NCBI GenBank assembly: GCA_040399685.1
Contig: JBBART010000014.1
Coordinates: 1-64,000, forward strand
Origin: CAIQQQ01 sp040399685
GTDB lineage: Bacteria; Pseudomonadota; Alphaproteobacteria; Acetobacterales; Acetobacteraceae
Length of the DNA stretch: 64,000 bases
Reading direction: 5' to 3'
Positions within the stretch are counted from its first letter, which is position 1. Each line of letters opens with the position of its first letter. A program made the position numbers and the translations under genes. This document shows, in pieces, positions 31,667 through 39,920 of this stretch. The notes beneath the pieces are model-generated. The model made no database searches. It saw nothing but the letters and a program-made list of their open reading frames with translations, and was not told the origin of the DNA.

Positions 31667-33093
31667 CAGGCGTTCCCCGGCTTGGTCGCGTGCCCGCTCA
31701 TTTCCTCACCGGCGTTGCGCGGCATCAGAAACGTGGCGGGGGCGGCCATCAGCGAGACGCAGGCCACCGCCGCGAAGGCGATACTGAAATCCGCAAGGCC
31801 GGGCTGGCCATGCCCGGCGGCGCGCATCGAGATTTCCAGCACCGCCGCGCCCATCGACACCCCCAATGTCAGCGAGACCTGTTGGATGGTGCTGTAGAGG
31901 CTGGTCGCCGCGCTCATTCGTTCACGCGGCACGTCGGCGTAGGCCAGCGAATTATAGGCGGTGAATTGCAGTGAGCGAAAGAAGCCGCCGAACAACAGCG
32001 CCGCATAGATGCCCGCAGCCGGCCAGGTGGGGCGGAACGCGGCACAGACCATCAGCAGCAGGCCGGAGATGATCGAATTGAACATGAGGGTGTTGTGAAA
32101 GCCCAAGCGGCGCAGCGCCGTCATGGCGGCCGGCTTCATCACCAACGCCCCCGCCGAACTGGCGAAGGTGATCATCCCGCTTTCCGCGGCGGAGCGGCCA
32201 AAGCCGATTTGCAGCATCAGCGGCAAGAGGAACGGCACGGCGCCCACACCAACCCGGAACAACGTGCCGCCCACCACGGAGACGAGGAAGGTGGGGATGC
32301 GCAACAGGCTGAAATCCAGCAATGGCGCCGGGTGTCGGCGGGCGTGCAGCGCATAGAGCAGCCCGGAGAGCGCGCCACCGCCGAGCATGGCCCATGTGAC
32401 CCATGGCTCCACCATGCCACGCCCGGCGGTTTCCATGCCCACCATCAGCCCGGCCATTGTGAGCCCGGCCAGGAACAGCCCGCGGCCGTCCAGGCGCGCG
32501 CGCGTACCCTCCCGGACATCTTCCACGAACAATGTGACCAGAATGACGCCGAGGATTCCCACGGGAACGTTGATGTCGAACACCCAGCGCCAGGAGGTGT
32601 AGGTGATGATGAAGCCGCCCAAGGGCGGACCCACCACAGGCCCGATCAGGGCCGGCATGGACAACCAGGCCATGGCTGCCACCACTTCGGATTTGGGCGC
32701 ACTGCGGAGCAGCAGCAGCCGCCCCACCGGCACCATCATGGCGCCGCCGAGGCCCTGGAGGATGCGTGCGAACACCAGGAAGCTTAATGTTTCCGCACGT
32801 CCGCAGAGCACGGAGCCGATGGTGAACACCACGATGGCGCCGCGAAAGACGTGGCGGGCGCCAAATCGGTCCGCCATCCAGCCGCTGGCGGGGATGAACA
32901 TCGCCAGGCTGAGGAGATACGAGGTCAGCGCCACGTTCATGCGCACCGGGTCGGAACCGAATTCCAGCGCCATGGTGGGCAGGGCGGTGGCGATGACGGT
33001 GCCATCAAGGTTCTGCATGAACAGCGCACACGCCACGATCAATGCCGTGAAGCGTGTGCGCCGTTGGCGGAGCCTGGTTTCCTCGTCGAGCAC
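31666..33093 (-). CDS. MFS drug exporter, DHA2 (EmrB/QacA) family
   Basis: Proton-driven exporter of 475 aa with about 14 predicted membrane segments. Family motifs are LDGTVIATALPTMA in helix 1 (the motif D1 acid), GWMADRFGARHVF (motif A) in the first loop and ILQGLGGAMMVP (motif B), followed by the motif-C-like GPVVGPPLGG. There is no HlyD-type partner gene beside it. It starts at GTG 33093, nine bases after the quinone reductase gene, and runs directly into modB. Substrates cannot be inferred. Confidence 0.9.
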   Translation of the reverse strand: MLDEETRLRQRRTRFTALIVACALFMQNLDGTVIATALPTMALEFGSDPVRMNVALTSYLLSLAMFIPASGWMADRFGARHVFRGAIVVFTIGSVLCGRAETLSFLVFARILQGLGGAMMVPVGRLLLLRSAPKSEVVAAMAWLSMPALIGPVVGPPLGGFIITYTSWRWVFDINVPVGILGVILVTLFVEDVREGTRARLDGRGLFLAGLTMAGLMVGMETAGRGMVEPWVTWAMLGGGALSGLLYALHARRHPAPLLDFSLLRIPTFLVSVVGGTLFRVGVGAVPFLLPLMLQIGFGRSAAESGMITFASSAGALVMKPAAMTALRRLGFHNTLMFNSIISGLLLMVCAAFRPTWPAAGIYAALLFGGFFRSLQFTAYNSLAYADVPRERMSAATSLYSTIQQVSLTLGVSMGAAVLEISMRAAGHGQPGLADFSIAFAAVACVSLMAAPATFLMPRNAGEEMSGHATKPGNA

Positions 33094-33101
33094 CGTGTGG
33101 G

Positions 33102-34073
33102 TTACGGCACGAGCACCGTGCTGCCGGTGGTCAGGCGGGCTTCCAGCGCCCGGTGGGCGGCGGCGGCCTCCTTCAGCGGGAAGGTTTGGTTGACGCGAAT
33201 GGCCACGGCGCCGCTGGCGACAACGGAAAACAGGTCGTTCGCACCAGCCACGAGATCGGCCCGCTTGGCGGTGTAGGTGGCAAGGGTGGGGCGGGTGATG
33301 AACAGGCTGCCCTTGGCGGTGAGAACGCCGAGGTCGAACGGTGGCACGGGGCCGGAGGCGTTGCCGAAGCTGATCATGAGGCCGAGCGGGGCCAGGCAGT
33401 CCAGGCTCGCATTGAACGTGTCTTTGCCGACGCTGTCATATACGACTGGAACCATGGCGCCGCCGGTGATGCGCTTCACTTCGGCCGGGAGATCGGCATG
33501 GCCGACGACCACGTGAGCTGCGCCGTGCGCGCGGGCCAGTTCGGCCTTCTCTGCGGTGGAGACGACGCCGATGACGTTCGCACCCAGATGCTTTGCCCAC
33601 TGGCACAGGATCAATCCCACGCCACCGGCGGCCGCATGGACCAAGATCGTCTGGCCAGGCTGCACGGCAAACGTACGGCGCAGCAAGTACTGCGCGGTGA
33701 GGCCTTGCAGCATCATGGCCGCACCGGTGTTGAAGTCGATCGAATCTGGCAGCTTCACCAGCCGGTCCGCGGCGATCACGCGCTCGGTGGCATAGGCGCC
33801 GATAGGGCCGCCGGCATAGGCAACGCGGTCACCGGGGATGAGGTCGGTGACGCCGGCGCCGACGGCGACAATGGTGCCGCTGCCTTCCATGCCGATGGTG
33901 GCTGGAAGGGGAGCCTTGTAGAGGCCGGTCCGGAAATAGACGTCGATGTAGTTCAGGCCGACTGCGGCGTGGCGCACAAGGGCTTCGCCGGGGCCGGGCT
34001 CAGGGGTGGGCACATCTTCCCACCGCATGACCTCGGGGCCGCCATTGGCGTGAATCCGGATGGCTTTGGTCAT
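33102..34073 (-). CDS. NADPH:quinone oxidoreductase (zinc-free MDR family)
   Basis: Medium-chain dehydrogenase/reductase of the QOR/zeta-crystallin type (323 aa). The N-terminal catalytic domain has GLNYIDVYFRTGLYK and GMEGSGTIVAVG. The Rossmann domain has HAAAGGVGLILCQWAK. No catalytic or structural zinc cysteines are present. Family members reduce quinones by one or two electrons using NADPH. Its ATG overlaps the stop of ogt (ATGA), so the two genes are coupled. Confidence 0.92.
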   Translation of the reverse strand: MTKAIRIHANGGPEVMRWEDVPTPEPGPGEALVRHAAVGLNYIDVYFRTGLYKAPLPATIGMEGSGTIVAVGAGVTDLIPGDRVAYAGGPIGAYATERVIAADRLVKLPDSIDFNTGAAMMLQGLTAQYLLRRTFAVQPGQTILVHAAAGGVGLILCQWAKHLGANVIGVVSTAEKAELARAHGAAHVVVGHADLPAEVKRITGGAMVPVVYDSVGKDTFNASLDCLAPLGLMISFGNASGPVPPFDLGVLTAKGSLFITRPTLATYTAKRADLVAGANDLFSVVASGAVAIRVNQTFPLKEAAAAHRALEARLTTGSTVLVP

Positions 34074-34597
34074 ATGCGTTCCAGTCTTGTCGGGTCAGTG
34101 GGATGAGATGTGGCCATGCGCTGTTCAAGCGCCAGCAGGAATCGTTTGGTGGTGAGGCCGTCGCCACCCGAGTATCCGCCCGGGCCGGTCGTGGCAACGA
34201 CGCGGTGGCACGGGATGATGATCGGGATGGGGTTGTGGGCCATGGCGCCGCCGATGGAGCGGGCGCTGCCGCCGGCGATGGCGGCAAGGTCTGCGTAGCT
34301 GCGTGTTTGACCTGGCGGAATGTCGCGCAGGGCCTGCCAGACGCGGGTGCGGTAAGGGGTGCCGTGCGGGGCCAGCTTCATCGTGAACTGGCTGAGTTCA
34401 CCATCGAAATAGGCTTGGAGCTGGAGGCGGGATGCGGCGAGCAGGGGCGTGATGGACTGGTCTCGTCCCCAGCCCCAATCGAGCGCCACGATGCTGCCAT
34501 CCTCTTCCGAGAGGGTCAGGTCACCGACCGGGGTATGGAGTGAAAGCTGGGGCACGCTGGGTTCCGGATTTTCTGGACGCGGTTTCAGGACAAACAT
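34070..34597 (-). CDS. ogt: Methylated-DNA-protein-cysteine methyltransferase (Ogt type)
   Basis: Suicide repair protein for O6-alkylguanine (175 aa from ATG 34597). The acceptor-Cys motif is PIIIPCHRVV, preceded by the recognition-helix block GQTRSYADLAAIAG-SAR and the Asn-containing GGAMAHNPIP. The first 15 residues are proline-rich and unlike the family, so the true start may be a GTG at about 34555 (VPQLSLHTPVGD). It has no Ada regulatory domain. First gene of the minus-strand run and divergent from the ferredoxin gene. Confidence 0.92.
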   Translation of the reverse strand: MFVLKPRPENPEPSVPQLSLHTPVGDLTLSEEDGSIVALDWGWGRDQSITPLLAASRLQLQAYFDGELSQFTMKLAPHGTPYRTRVWQALRDIPPGQTRSYADLAAIAGGSARSIGGAMAHNPIPIIIPCHRVVATTGPGGYSGGDGLTTKRFLLALEQRMATSHPTDPTRLERI

Positions 34598-34724
34598 GGC
34601 GCATCTGAACCCAACTGCACAGAGGGGCAAATCGGGAGATCGAGAAGCGGATACTTTGCCCGATCGTCCGGCCATGCGAGGACTGCACATGCTTGCCGCC
34701 ATAGACCTTTGCCGGAGTGTTTCG

Positions 34725-35066
34725 ATGTCGACCAATGAACGCCGAGAGAGCGATCCTGCCCTGTATTTCGATGCGCATTTGTTCGTTTGCTGCAACCGTC
34801 GTCCGGATGGCCATGCGCGCGGGTCTTGCGCTGCCAAGGGATCTGAAAAGTTGCGTGACTATATGAAGGCGCGGGCGAAGGAGATGGGGCTGGTAAATCT
34901 GCGGGTGAATTCGGCCGGGTGTCTGGATCGTTGCGAGTTGGGCCCCTGTCTGGTGATCTATCCAGAGGGAATTTGGTATAAAATCGAAACAACCGCAGAC
35001 GTTGATCTGGTGCTGGAGGCGCATGTGCGTGATGGCGGGCGGGCAGAGGCGTTGATGCTGCCGTGA
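34725..35066 (+). CDS. Thioredoxin-like 2Fe-2S ferredoxin
   Basis: A 113-aa protein of the (2Fe-2S) ferredoxin-like thioredoxin-fold family. Four conserved cysteines are arranged as FVCCNRRPDGH, RGSC, AGCLDRCELGP and CLVIYPEG; the Cys pair in GCLDRC and those before it ligate the cluster. ATG 34725 has GGAG eight bases upstream; the frame stays open further upstream without homology. The electron partner is unknown. It lies just before mnmE, separated by 65 AT-rich bases. Confidence 0.9.
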   Translation: MSTNERRESDPALYFDAHLFVCCNRRPDGHARGSCAAKGSEKLRDYMKARAKEMGLVNLRVNSAGCLDRCELGPCLVIYPEGIWYKIETTADVDLVLEAHVRDGGRAEALMLP

Positions 35067-35131
35067 GTGATTTCGGAAAAATAATGTTTTATATCACATA
35101 GATAAGTAATTGTTGGCAGCGGGTTATCACG

Positions 35132-36439
35132 ATGCAGACGGCGTTTGGCGATACGATTTTTGCTGTGGCCTCCGGGCTTGGCCGGACAGCGCTGACAATC
35201 GTGCGGGTGAGCGGACCTGAGGCTGGGCGATATTTGTCATCCTTGTGCGGCCGGCTCCCCGTCCCGCGCCGTGCCACGTTGTCGGCCTTGCGTGATGAAG
35301 ATGGTGACGTTCTGGATCGGGCGTTGGTGCTGTGGTTTCCAGGACCGGGCAGTTATACCGGCGAGGATAGCTGCGAGTTGCACCTGCACGGTGGCTCTGC
35401 GGTATTGGACGGGGTAGCGCGGGCCTTGACCGCATTGGGCGCAAGACCAGCGGAGCCGGGTGAGTTCACCCGTCGGGCCGTGACCTACGGTCGGATGGAC
35501 TTGCTTGAAGCCGAAGCGGTGGCCGATCTGATTGATGCGGAAACAGCGCTCCAGCGTCACCAGGCGTTGCAGCAATTGGGCGGTGCGCTGAGTGCGGTCT
35601 ATGTCGGATGGGCCGGGCGGCTTTTGCGGCTGTTGGCCCAGCAGGAGGCGTTGATCGATTTTCCAGATGACGATCTGCCGCCCGCGGTAGAGGCGGGGCT
35701 CGTGTCGGAGATTGCGGCGCTGCGGGATGCGTTTCGGGACCATTTGGTGGAGGCTTCGCGCGGGGAGCGTCTGCGTACGGGGGTGGTGTTTGCCATTGCC
35801 GGGGCGCCGAATGTTGGAAAGTCAACTTTGATCAACGCGCTGTGCCAGCGCGATGTGGCGATAGTCTCCCCACAGGCGGGCACCACGCGCGATGTGCTGG
35901 AAGCGCGGGTTGTGATCGAAGGGGTGCCAGTGACGCTGCTGGACACCGCTGGGCTGCGAGATTCTGACGATCCTGTGGAGGCAGAGGGGATCAGGCGGGC
36001 ACGCGAACGCATGCGCCTGGCGAGCCTGGTGATTGCCTTGCAGGTATCCGGACATTCGGATCCGCTTGATCTTTCACATTCAGGCCTGCCTGTGCTGGCG
36101 GTGTGGACCAAAGCGGATTTGACGGGAAGTCTGGTGGAGGATGGTCTCGCGATCAGCGCCCATACGGGGGAAGGCATGGACCGCCTGTGGGCAGCGCTTG
36201 GCGAGGCCACACGGCGCCTGGCGGGTGTTGCGGCCTCGCCGGTGTTGACCCGTGAGCGACATCGGACCGCGTTGACCCGGGCGGTGGAGAATTTGACAGC
36301 GAGCCTCGATGCGCCCTTGCCGGAACTCCGAGGTGAGGAGCTTCGACTGGCCGTATTGGCTTTGGGGCGCATAACGGGGGCGGTTGGCATTGAGGATGTT
36401 CTTGATTCAATCTTTGGTCAGTTCTGTATCGGCAAATAA
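35132..36439 (+). CDS. mnmE: tRNA uridine-5-carboxymethylaminomethyl modification GTPase MnmE
   Basis: MnmE/TrmE (435 aa), working with MnmG to modify the wobble uridine of several tRNAs. The N-terminal formyl-THF-binding domain has GPGSYTGEDSCELHLHGG. The central helical and G domains carry G1 GAPNVGKSTL, G2 GTTRD, G3 DTAGLRDSDD and G4 TKAD, in which the usual Asn is Thr. The protein ends in the invariant FCIGK, whose cysteine is needed for modification. The mnmG gene follows after a 160-base structured leader. Confidence 0.96.
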   Translation: MQTAFGDTIFAVASGLGRTALTIVRVSGPEAGRYLSSLCGRLPVPRRATLSALRDEDGDVLDRALVLWFPGPGSYTGEDSCELHLHGGSAVLDGVARALTALGARPAEPGEFTRRAVTYGRMDLLEAEAVADLIDAETALQRHQALQQLGGALSAVYVGWAGRLLRLLAQQEALIDFPDDDLPPAVEAGLVSEIAALRDAFRDHLVEASRGERLRTGVVFAIAGAPNVGKSTLINALCQRDVAIVSPQAGTTRDVLEARVVIEGVPVTLLDTAGLRDSDDPVEAEGIRRARERMRLASLVIALQVSGHSDPLDLSHSGLPVLAVWTKADLTGSLVEDGLAISAHTGEGMDRLWAALGEATRRLAGVAASPVLTRERHRTALTRAVENLTASLDAPLPELRGEELRLAVLALGRITGAVGIEDVLDSIFGQFCIGK

Positions 36440-36452
36440 TGCGGCATAACGG

Positions 36453-36551
36453 GGCGCATCAGCCTCGGGGTGATTCCGTCGTAAGTTGTTCGCCTGACGG
36501 CGGATGACGAGATCGCTTCAGGCTTATGTTTGATGCGCCGCTTTTTCTTTC
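36453..36551 (+). ncRNA. Candidate structured leader or small RNA between mnmE and mnmG
   Basis: The 160 non-coding bases ahead of mnmG hold nested complementary segments: outer arms GGCGCATCA (36453-36461) and TGATGCGCC (36531-36539), and inner arms GCCTGA (36492-36497) and TCAGGC (36517-36522). A U-rich stretch CTTTTTCTTT (36541-36550) follows directly, as in an intrinsic terminator. A competing pairing CCGTC with GACGG would break the inner stem. It could be an attenuator or a terminated small RNA. No known family is recognised. Confidence 0.4.
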
Positions 36552-36599
36552 TGGATTGGTGATGATTCAGAGAGGGTGGCCCTAGGGATATTGAGGCAT

Positions 36600-38480
36600 A
36601 TGCGCACGCGTTACGATGTTGTGGTGGTCGGCGGCGGTCATGCCGGGTGTGAGGCTGCGGCCTGCGCGGCCCGTGCGGGCGCTGCAACCTTGCTGCTCAC
36701 CCATCGCCTGGACACGATTGGTGAGATGTCCTGCAACCCGGCGATTGGCGGGATTGGCAAAGGCCATTTGGTGCGTGAGATCGACGCACTGGATGGACTG
36801 ATGGGCCGTGCGGCTGATTTGGCCGGGATCCATTTTAAGCTGCTCAATCGCAGCAAGGGGCCTGCGGTCCGTGGCCCGCGTGCGCAGGCGGATCGGGCGT
36901 TGTATCGCCGGGCAATTCAGACACTGCTTGCAGCTCAAGCTGGCTTGGATATTCGGGCGGCCTCGGTGGAAGATATCGAACGAGACTCCCAAGGGCGGCT
37001 GGTAGCACTGATGTGTGGGGATGGCACACGCATTGCCTGCGGGGCCGCAGTTCTGACGGCAGGGACATTTTTGCGTGGAATGACTTTCATCGGCGCCGAG
37101 CAGACGGCGGCAGGGCGGTTTGGGGAGGCGCCGTCGGTTGGGCTGGCGTTGTCGCTTGAACGCCTGAACCTACCGCTTGGCCGGCTGAAGACAGGAACGC
37201 CGGCGCGATTGGATCGGCGCACCATCGATTGGGACAATCTGGAGGAGGATCGTGGTGACGCGGTTCCGGAGCGGTTCAGCACGATGTCTGGCCCTGTCAC
37301 CAACCCGCAGATCAGTTGCAGGGTGACAGGCACGACGGAACAGACCCACGCGATCATTCGCGAGAACCTGCATCTCTCTGCCGTTTATGGCGGGCAGATA
37401 TCCGGGCGCGGACCCCGCTATTGCCCGTCGATCGAGGACAAGGTGACGCGATTTGCCGATCGTACCCGTCACCAGATTTTTCTGGAGCCGGAAGGGCTGG
37501 ATGATCCGACGATTTATCCGAACGGTATTTCGACCAGCCTGCCAGCGTCGGTTCAAGCTGCAATGATTGCGACCATCCCGGGGTTGGAGCATGCGAAGAT
37601 TATTCGCCCCGGCTATGCGGTGGAATACGACTATGTTGACCCCCGCGCGCTAGAGCCGTCATTGGCCCTGCGCGGGGTGCCGGGGCTTTACCTGGCGGGC
37701 CAGATCAATGGCACGACGGGATATGAGGAGGCCGCGGCCCAGGGCATCATGGCCGGGTTGAACGCGGCGCGGCATGCGGGTGGGCTTTCGGCGGTGACGC
37801 TCGACCGCGCAGAGGCGTATATCGGCGTCATGATCGACGATCTGGTAACGCAGGGCGTGTCCGAACCATATCGGATGTTTACGTCCCGCGCAGAATACCG
37901 ACTGACGTTGCGGGCAGACAACGCGGATATGCGCCTGACCGAGCGTGGTCATTCGTTCGGCTGCGTGGGTGGTGAGCGGCACCGTGCCTTTGCTGGGTAT
38001 CGGCAAGAATTCGAGCAAGCGATTGAGCGCGCGCGGCGCGAGACGGTTGGCCCGTCGGTTTTGAAGCTGTTGGGTGCCACCGTAAGGCAGGATGGCGTTT
38101 CCAAAACGTTGTTGGAGCTTCTTGGCCACGCTGGCGTTCAGCGCGACGTTCTTCTAACGCGATTTGAGTGGTTGGCCGATGTGTCTTCACGCGTGATGGA
38201 GCAGATGGAAAACGAGGCATTGTATGCTGGATATCTGGGGCGGCAGCAGGCGGAGATCCGAGGGTTTCGCCAAGAGGAGGGGGCAATGTTCGCAGAAGAT
38301 ATTGATTTCGGCGCAATCGGCGGGATCTCGGCTGAAATTTCCGAAAAGTTGACGGCCGTGCGCCCGGCGTCTCTTGGGGCGGCATCTCGCATCCAGGGAA
38401 TGACCCCAGCGGCATTGGCGGCGTTGGCGCCACTTGCCGGGCGGGATCGAAAAGCCGTGACAGCAAAGTGTTTCACGTGA
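36600..38480 (+). CDS. mnmG: tRNA uridine-5-carboxymethylaminomethyl modification enzyme MnmG
   Basis: FAD-dependent partner of MnmE (626 aa, E. coli 629). The FAD-binding loop VVVGGGHAGCEAA opens the protein, followed by SCNPAIGGIGKGHLVREIDALDG. Further conserved blocks are FLRGMTFIG, RLKTGTPARL and GQINGTTGYEEAAAQG. The C-terminal helical domain that docks to MnmE ends the protein. Start taken at ATG 36600; a GTG at 36576 is possible. The last 13 bases overlap rsmG and include part of a parS site. Confidence 0.96.
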   Translation: MRTRYDVVVVGGGHAGCEAAACAARAGAATLLLTHRLDTIGEMSCNPAIGGIGKGHLVREIDALDGLMGRAADLAGIHFKLLNRSKGPAVRGPRAQADRALYRRAIQTLLAAQAGLDIRAASVEDIERDSQGRLVALMCGDGTRIACGAAVLTAGTFLRGMTFIGAEQTAAGRFGEAPSVGLALSLERLNLPLGRLKTGTPARLDRRTIDWDNLEEDRGDAVPERFSTMSGPVTNPQISCRVTGTTEQTHAIIRENLHLSAVYGGQISGRGPRYCPSIEDKVTRFADRTRHQIFLEPEGLDDPTIYPNGISTSLPASVQAAMIATIPGLEHAKIIRPGYAVEYDYVDPRALEPSLALRGVPGLYLAGQINGTTGYEEAAAQGIMAGLNAARHAGGLSAVTLDRAEAYIGVMIDDLVTQGVSEPYRMFTSRAEYRLTLRADNADMRLTERGHSFGCVGGERHRAFAGYRQEFEQAIERARRETVGPSVLKLLGATVRQDGVSKTLLELLGHAGVQRDVLLTRFEWLADVSSRVMEQMENEALYAGYLGRQQAEIRGFRQEEGAMFAEDIDFGAIGGISAEISEKLTAVRPASLGAASRIQGMTPAALAALAPLAGRDRKAVTAKCFT

Positions 38481-39091
38481 AACATCCACTCCCGGCGCAT
38501 CTTGATGTTTCACGTGAAACACATGCGCGCCTGACGGAATACGCCAACCTGCTGTTGCGCTGGAACCGAACGATCAACCTCATTTCTCGCAAGGATGAGG
38601 CCAACCTCTGGGACCGCCATATCGCAGACGCGCTGCAACTCATCCCCTATTTGCCGGAAGACCTCACGGACGCGGTTGATCTTGGGTCGGGCGCAGGCTT
38701 CCCTGGCTTGGTGCTCGCGATCGCCACGAACGTGCATTTTCACCTGATCGAATCAGATCAACGCAAGGCAAGCTTTCTGCGTGAGGCGGCGCGGCTGGTT
38801 TCAGCTCCCGCCACAATCCACAATGCGCGGATTGAAGGCGTTCACCTGCCGCGTGTTCGTCTCGTGACGGCCCGTGCCTTGGCTCCGTTGCCGGCGCTCA
38901 TTGCGTTGGCTGAGCCGTTCTTGGCATCAGACGGTGTTTTGCTGGCTCCAAAGGGTGGAAATGCCGACATTGAATTGACGGCAGCGCGCGAGCAATGGCA
39001 CATGCGCGTTGAGCGCGCCCCCAGCACGACCCAAGACAGCGCATCCATTCTGCAAATTTCCGAGGTCAGTCGTGTTGGACAAGAATCCTAA
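38468..39091 (+). CDS. rsmG: 16S rRNA (guanine-N7) methyltransferase RsmG
   Basis: RsmG/GidB (207 aa), which methylates N7 of G527 in 16S rRNA using SAM. NRTINLISRKDE and the SAM loop VDLGSGAGFPGLVLAI are intact, and LIESDQRKASFLREAA follows. The start is GTG 38468, overlapping mnmG. The first codons are made of two parS sequences, read as FHVKH and VSRETH, a feature known from other alphaproteobacterial gidB genes. A second GTG at 38477 is possible. It overlaps the parA start by about 20 bases. Confidence 0.94.
   Translation: MFHVKHPLPAHLDVSRETHARLTEYANLLLRWNRTINLISRKDEANLWDRHIADALQLIPYLPEDLTDAVDLGSGAGFPGLVLAIATNVHFHLIESDQRKASFLREAARLVSAPATIHNARIEGVHLPRVRLVTARALAPLPALIALAEPFLASDGVLLAPKGGNADIELTAAREQWHMRVERAPSTTQDSASILQISEVSRVGQES
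38469..38484. promoter_or_regulatory. parS site 1
   Basis: TGTTTCACGTGAAACA, an exact match to the 16-base palindromic ParB-binding consensus, lying across the mnmG/rsmG overlap about 600 bases upstream of parA. ParB loads here to organise the origin region for segregation. Confidence 0.95.
38506..38521. promoter_or_regulatory. parS site 2
   Basis: A second exact TGTTTCACGTGAAACA, 37 bases after the first and inside the rsmG coding region. Clustered exact sites are the usual centre of ParB nucleoprotein complexes. Confidence 0.95.
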
Positions 39092-39920
39092 TGCAAGCGC
39101 GCTAAACGCGCGGCCAACGCTGCGTCGTGCAGTCGTCGTGGCGATCGCCAACCAAAAAGGCGGCGTTGGCAAGACCACCACCTCGATCAACCTGGCAACA
39201 GCCTTGGCCGGGGCGGGGCGCAAGGTTCTGCTGATCGATCTTGACCCACAGGGCAACGCGTCGACCGGACTTGGTCTGAGCCAGTCTGATCGGGGCGCCG
39301 GTACATACGCATTGTTGACCGAGGCGGTGGCGGTGATGGCGGTCACGCAGAATACTGCCGTGTCCAACCTGTCGATTGTGGCCGCGGAGCCGGATCTTGC
39401 CGGCGCGGAAATCGAACTGGTGGGGCGGGACGGGCGGGAATTCAAGCTGCGCGATGCACTTCGTTCTGGTGGTGAGCCATCTCAGGACCATGATTTCATT
39501 CTAATCGATTGCCCGCCCAGCCTCGGTCTTTTGACATTGAACGGGTTGGTGGCAGCTGACTCGGTTCTGGTGCCGCTGCAGTGCGAGTTTTTCGCCCTCG
39601 AGGGCCTCAGCCAGTTGATGCGCACGGTTGAGGCGGTGCGCCGCAGCCTGAACACAGGCTTGCAGCTTGAGGGTATCGTGCTGACTATGTATGACCGGCG
39701 CAACAATCTGTCAGATCTGGTGGCCCAGGACGCTCGCAGCTTCTTCGGCGAAAAAGTCTACACCACCGTCATTCCGCGAAATATCCGGATATCCGAGGCC
39801 CCCAGCCACGGTAAGCCTGTGATCATCTATGACCAGCGCTCCCCCGGCGCGCAGGCCTACCTGAAACTTGCTGACGAATTTTTGCGTCGCAACCCCGTGT
39901 CGATCGGACCAGCTTTATGA
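39072..39920 (+). CDS. parA: Chromosome-partitioning ATPase ParA (Soj)
   Basis: ParA/Soj ATPase (282 aa). The deviant Walker A loop KGGVGKTTTSINLA has the signature lysine, Walker A' is LLIDLDPQGNAS and Walker B is FILIDCPPSLGLL. No N-terminal DNA-binding domain is present, as expected for a chromosomal type Ia-short/Ib ParA. GTG 39072 is chosen for the GAGG six bases upstream and overlaps the rsmG end. ATGA overlap with parB. It binds DNA non-specifically with ATP and moves ParB-parS complexes. Confidence 0.95.
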   Translation: MLDKNPNASALNARPTLRRAVVVAIANQKGGVGKTTTSINLATALAGAGRKVLLIDLDPQGNASTGLGLSQSDRGAGTYALLTEAVAVMAVTQNTAVSNLSIVAAEPDLAGAEIELVGRDGREFKLRDALRSGGEPSQDHDFILIDCPPSLGLLTLNGLVAADSVLVPLQCEFFALEGLSQLMRTVEAVRRSLNTGLQLEGIVLTMYDRRNNLSDLVAQDARSFFGEKVYTTVIPRNIRISEAPSHGKPVIIYDQRSPGAQAYLKLADEFLRRNPVSIGPAL

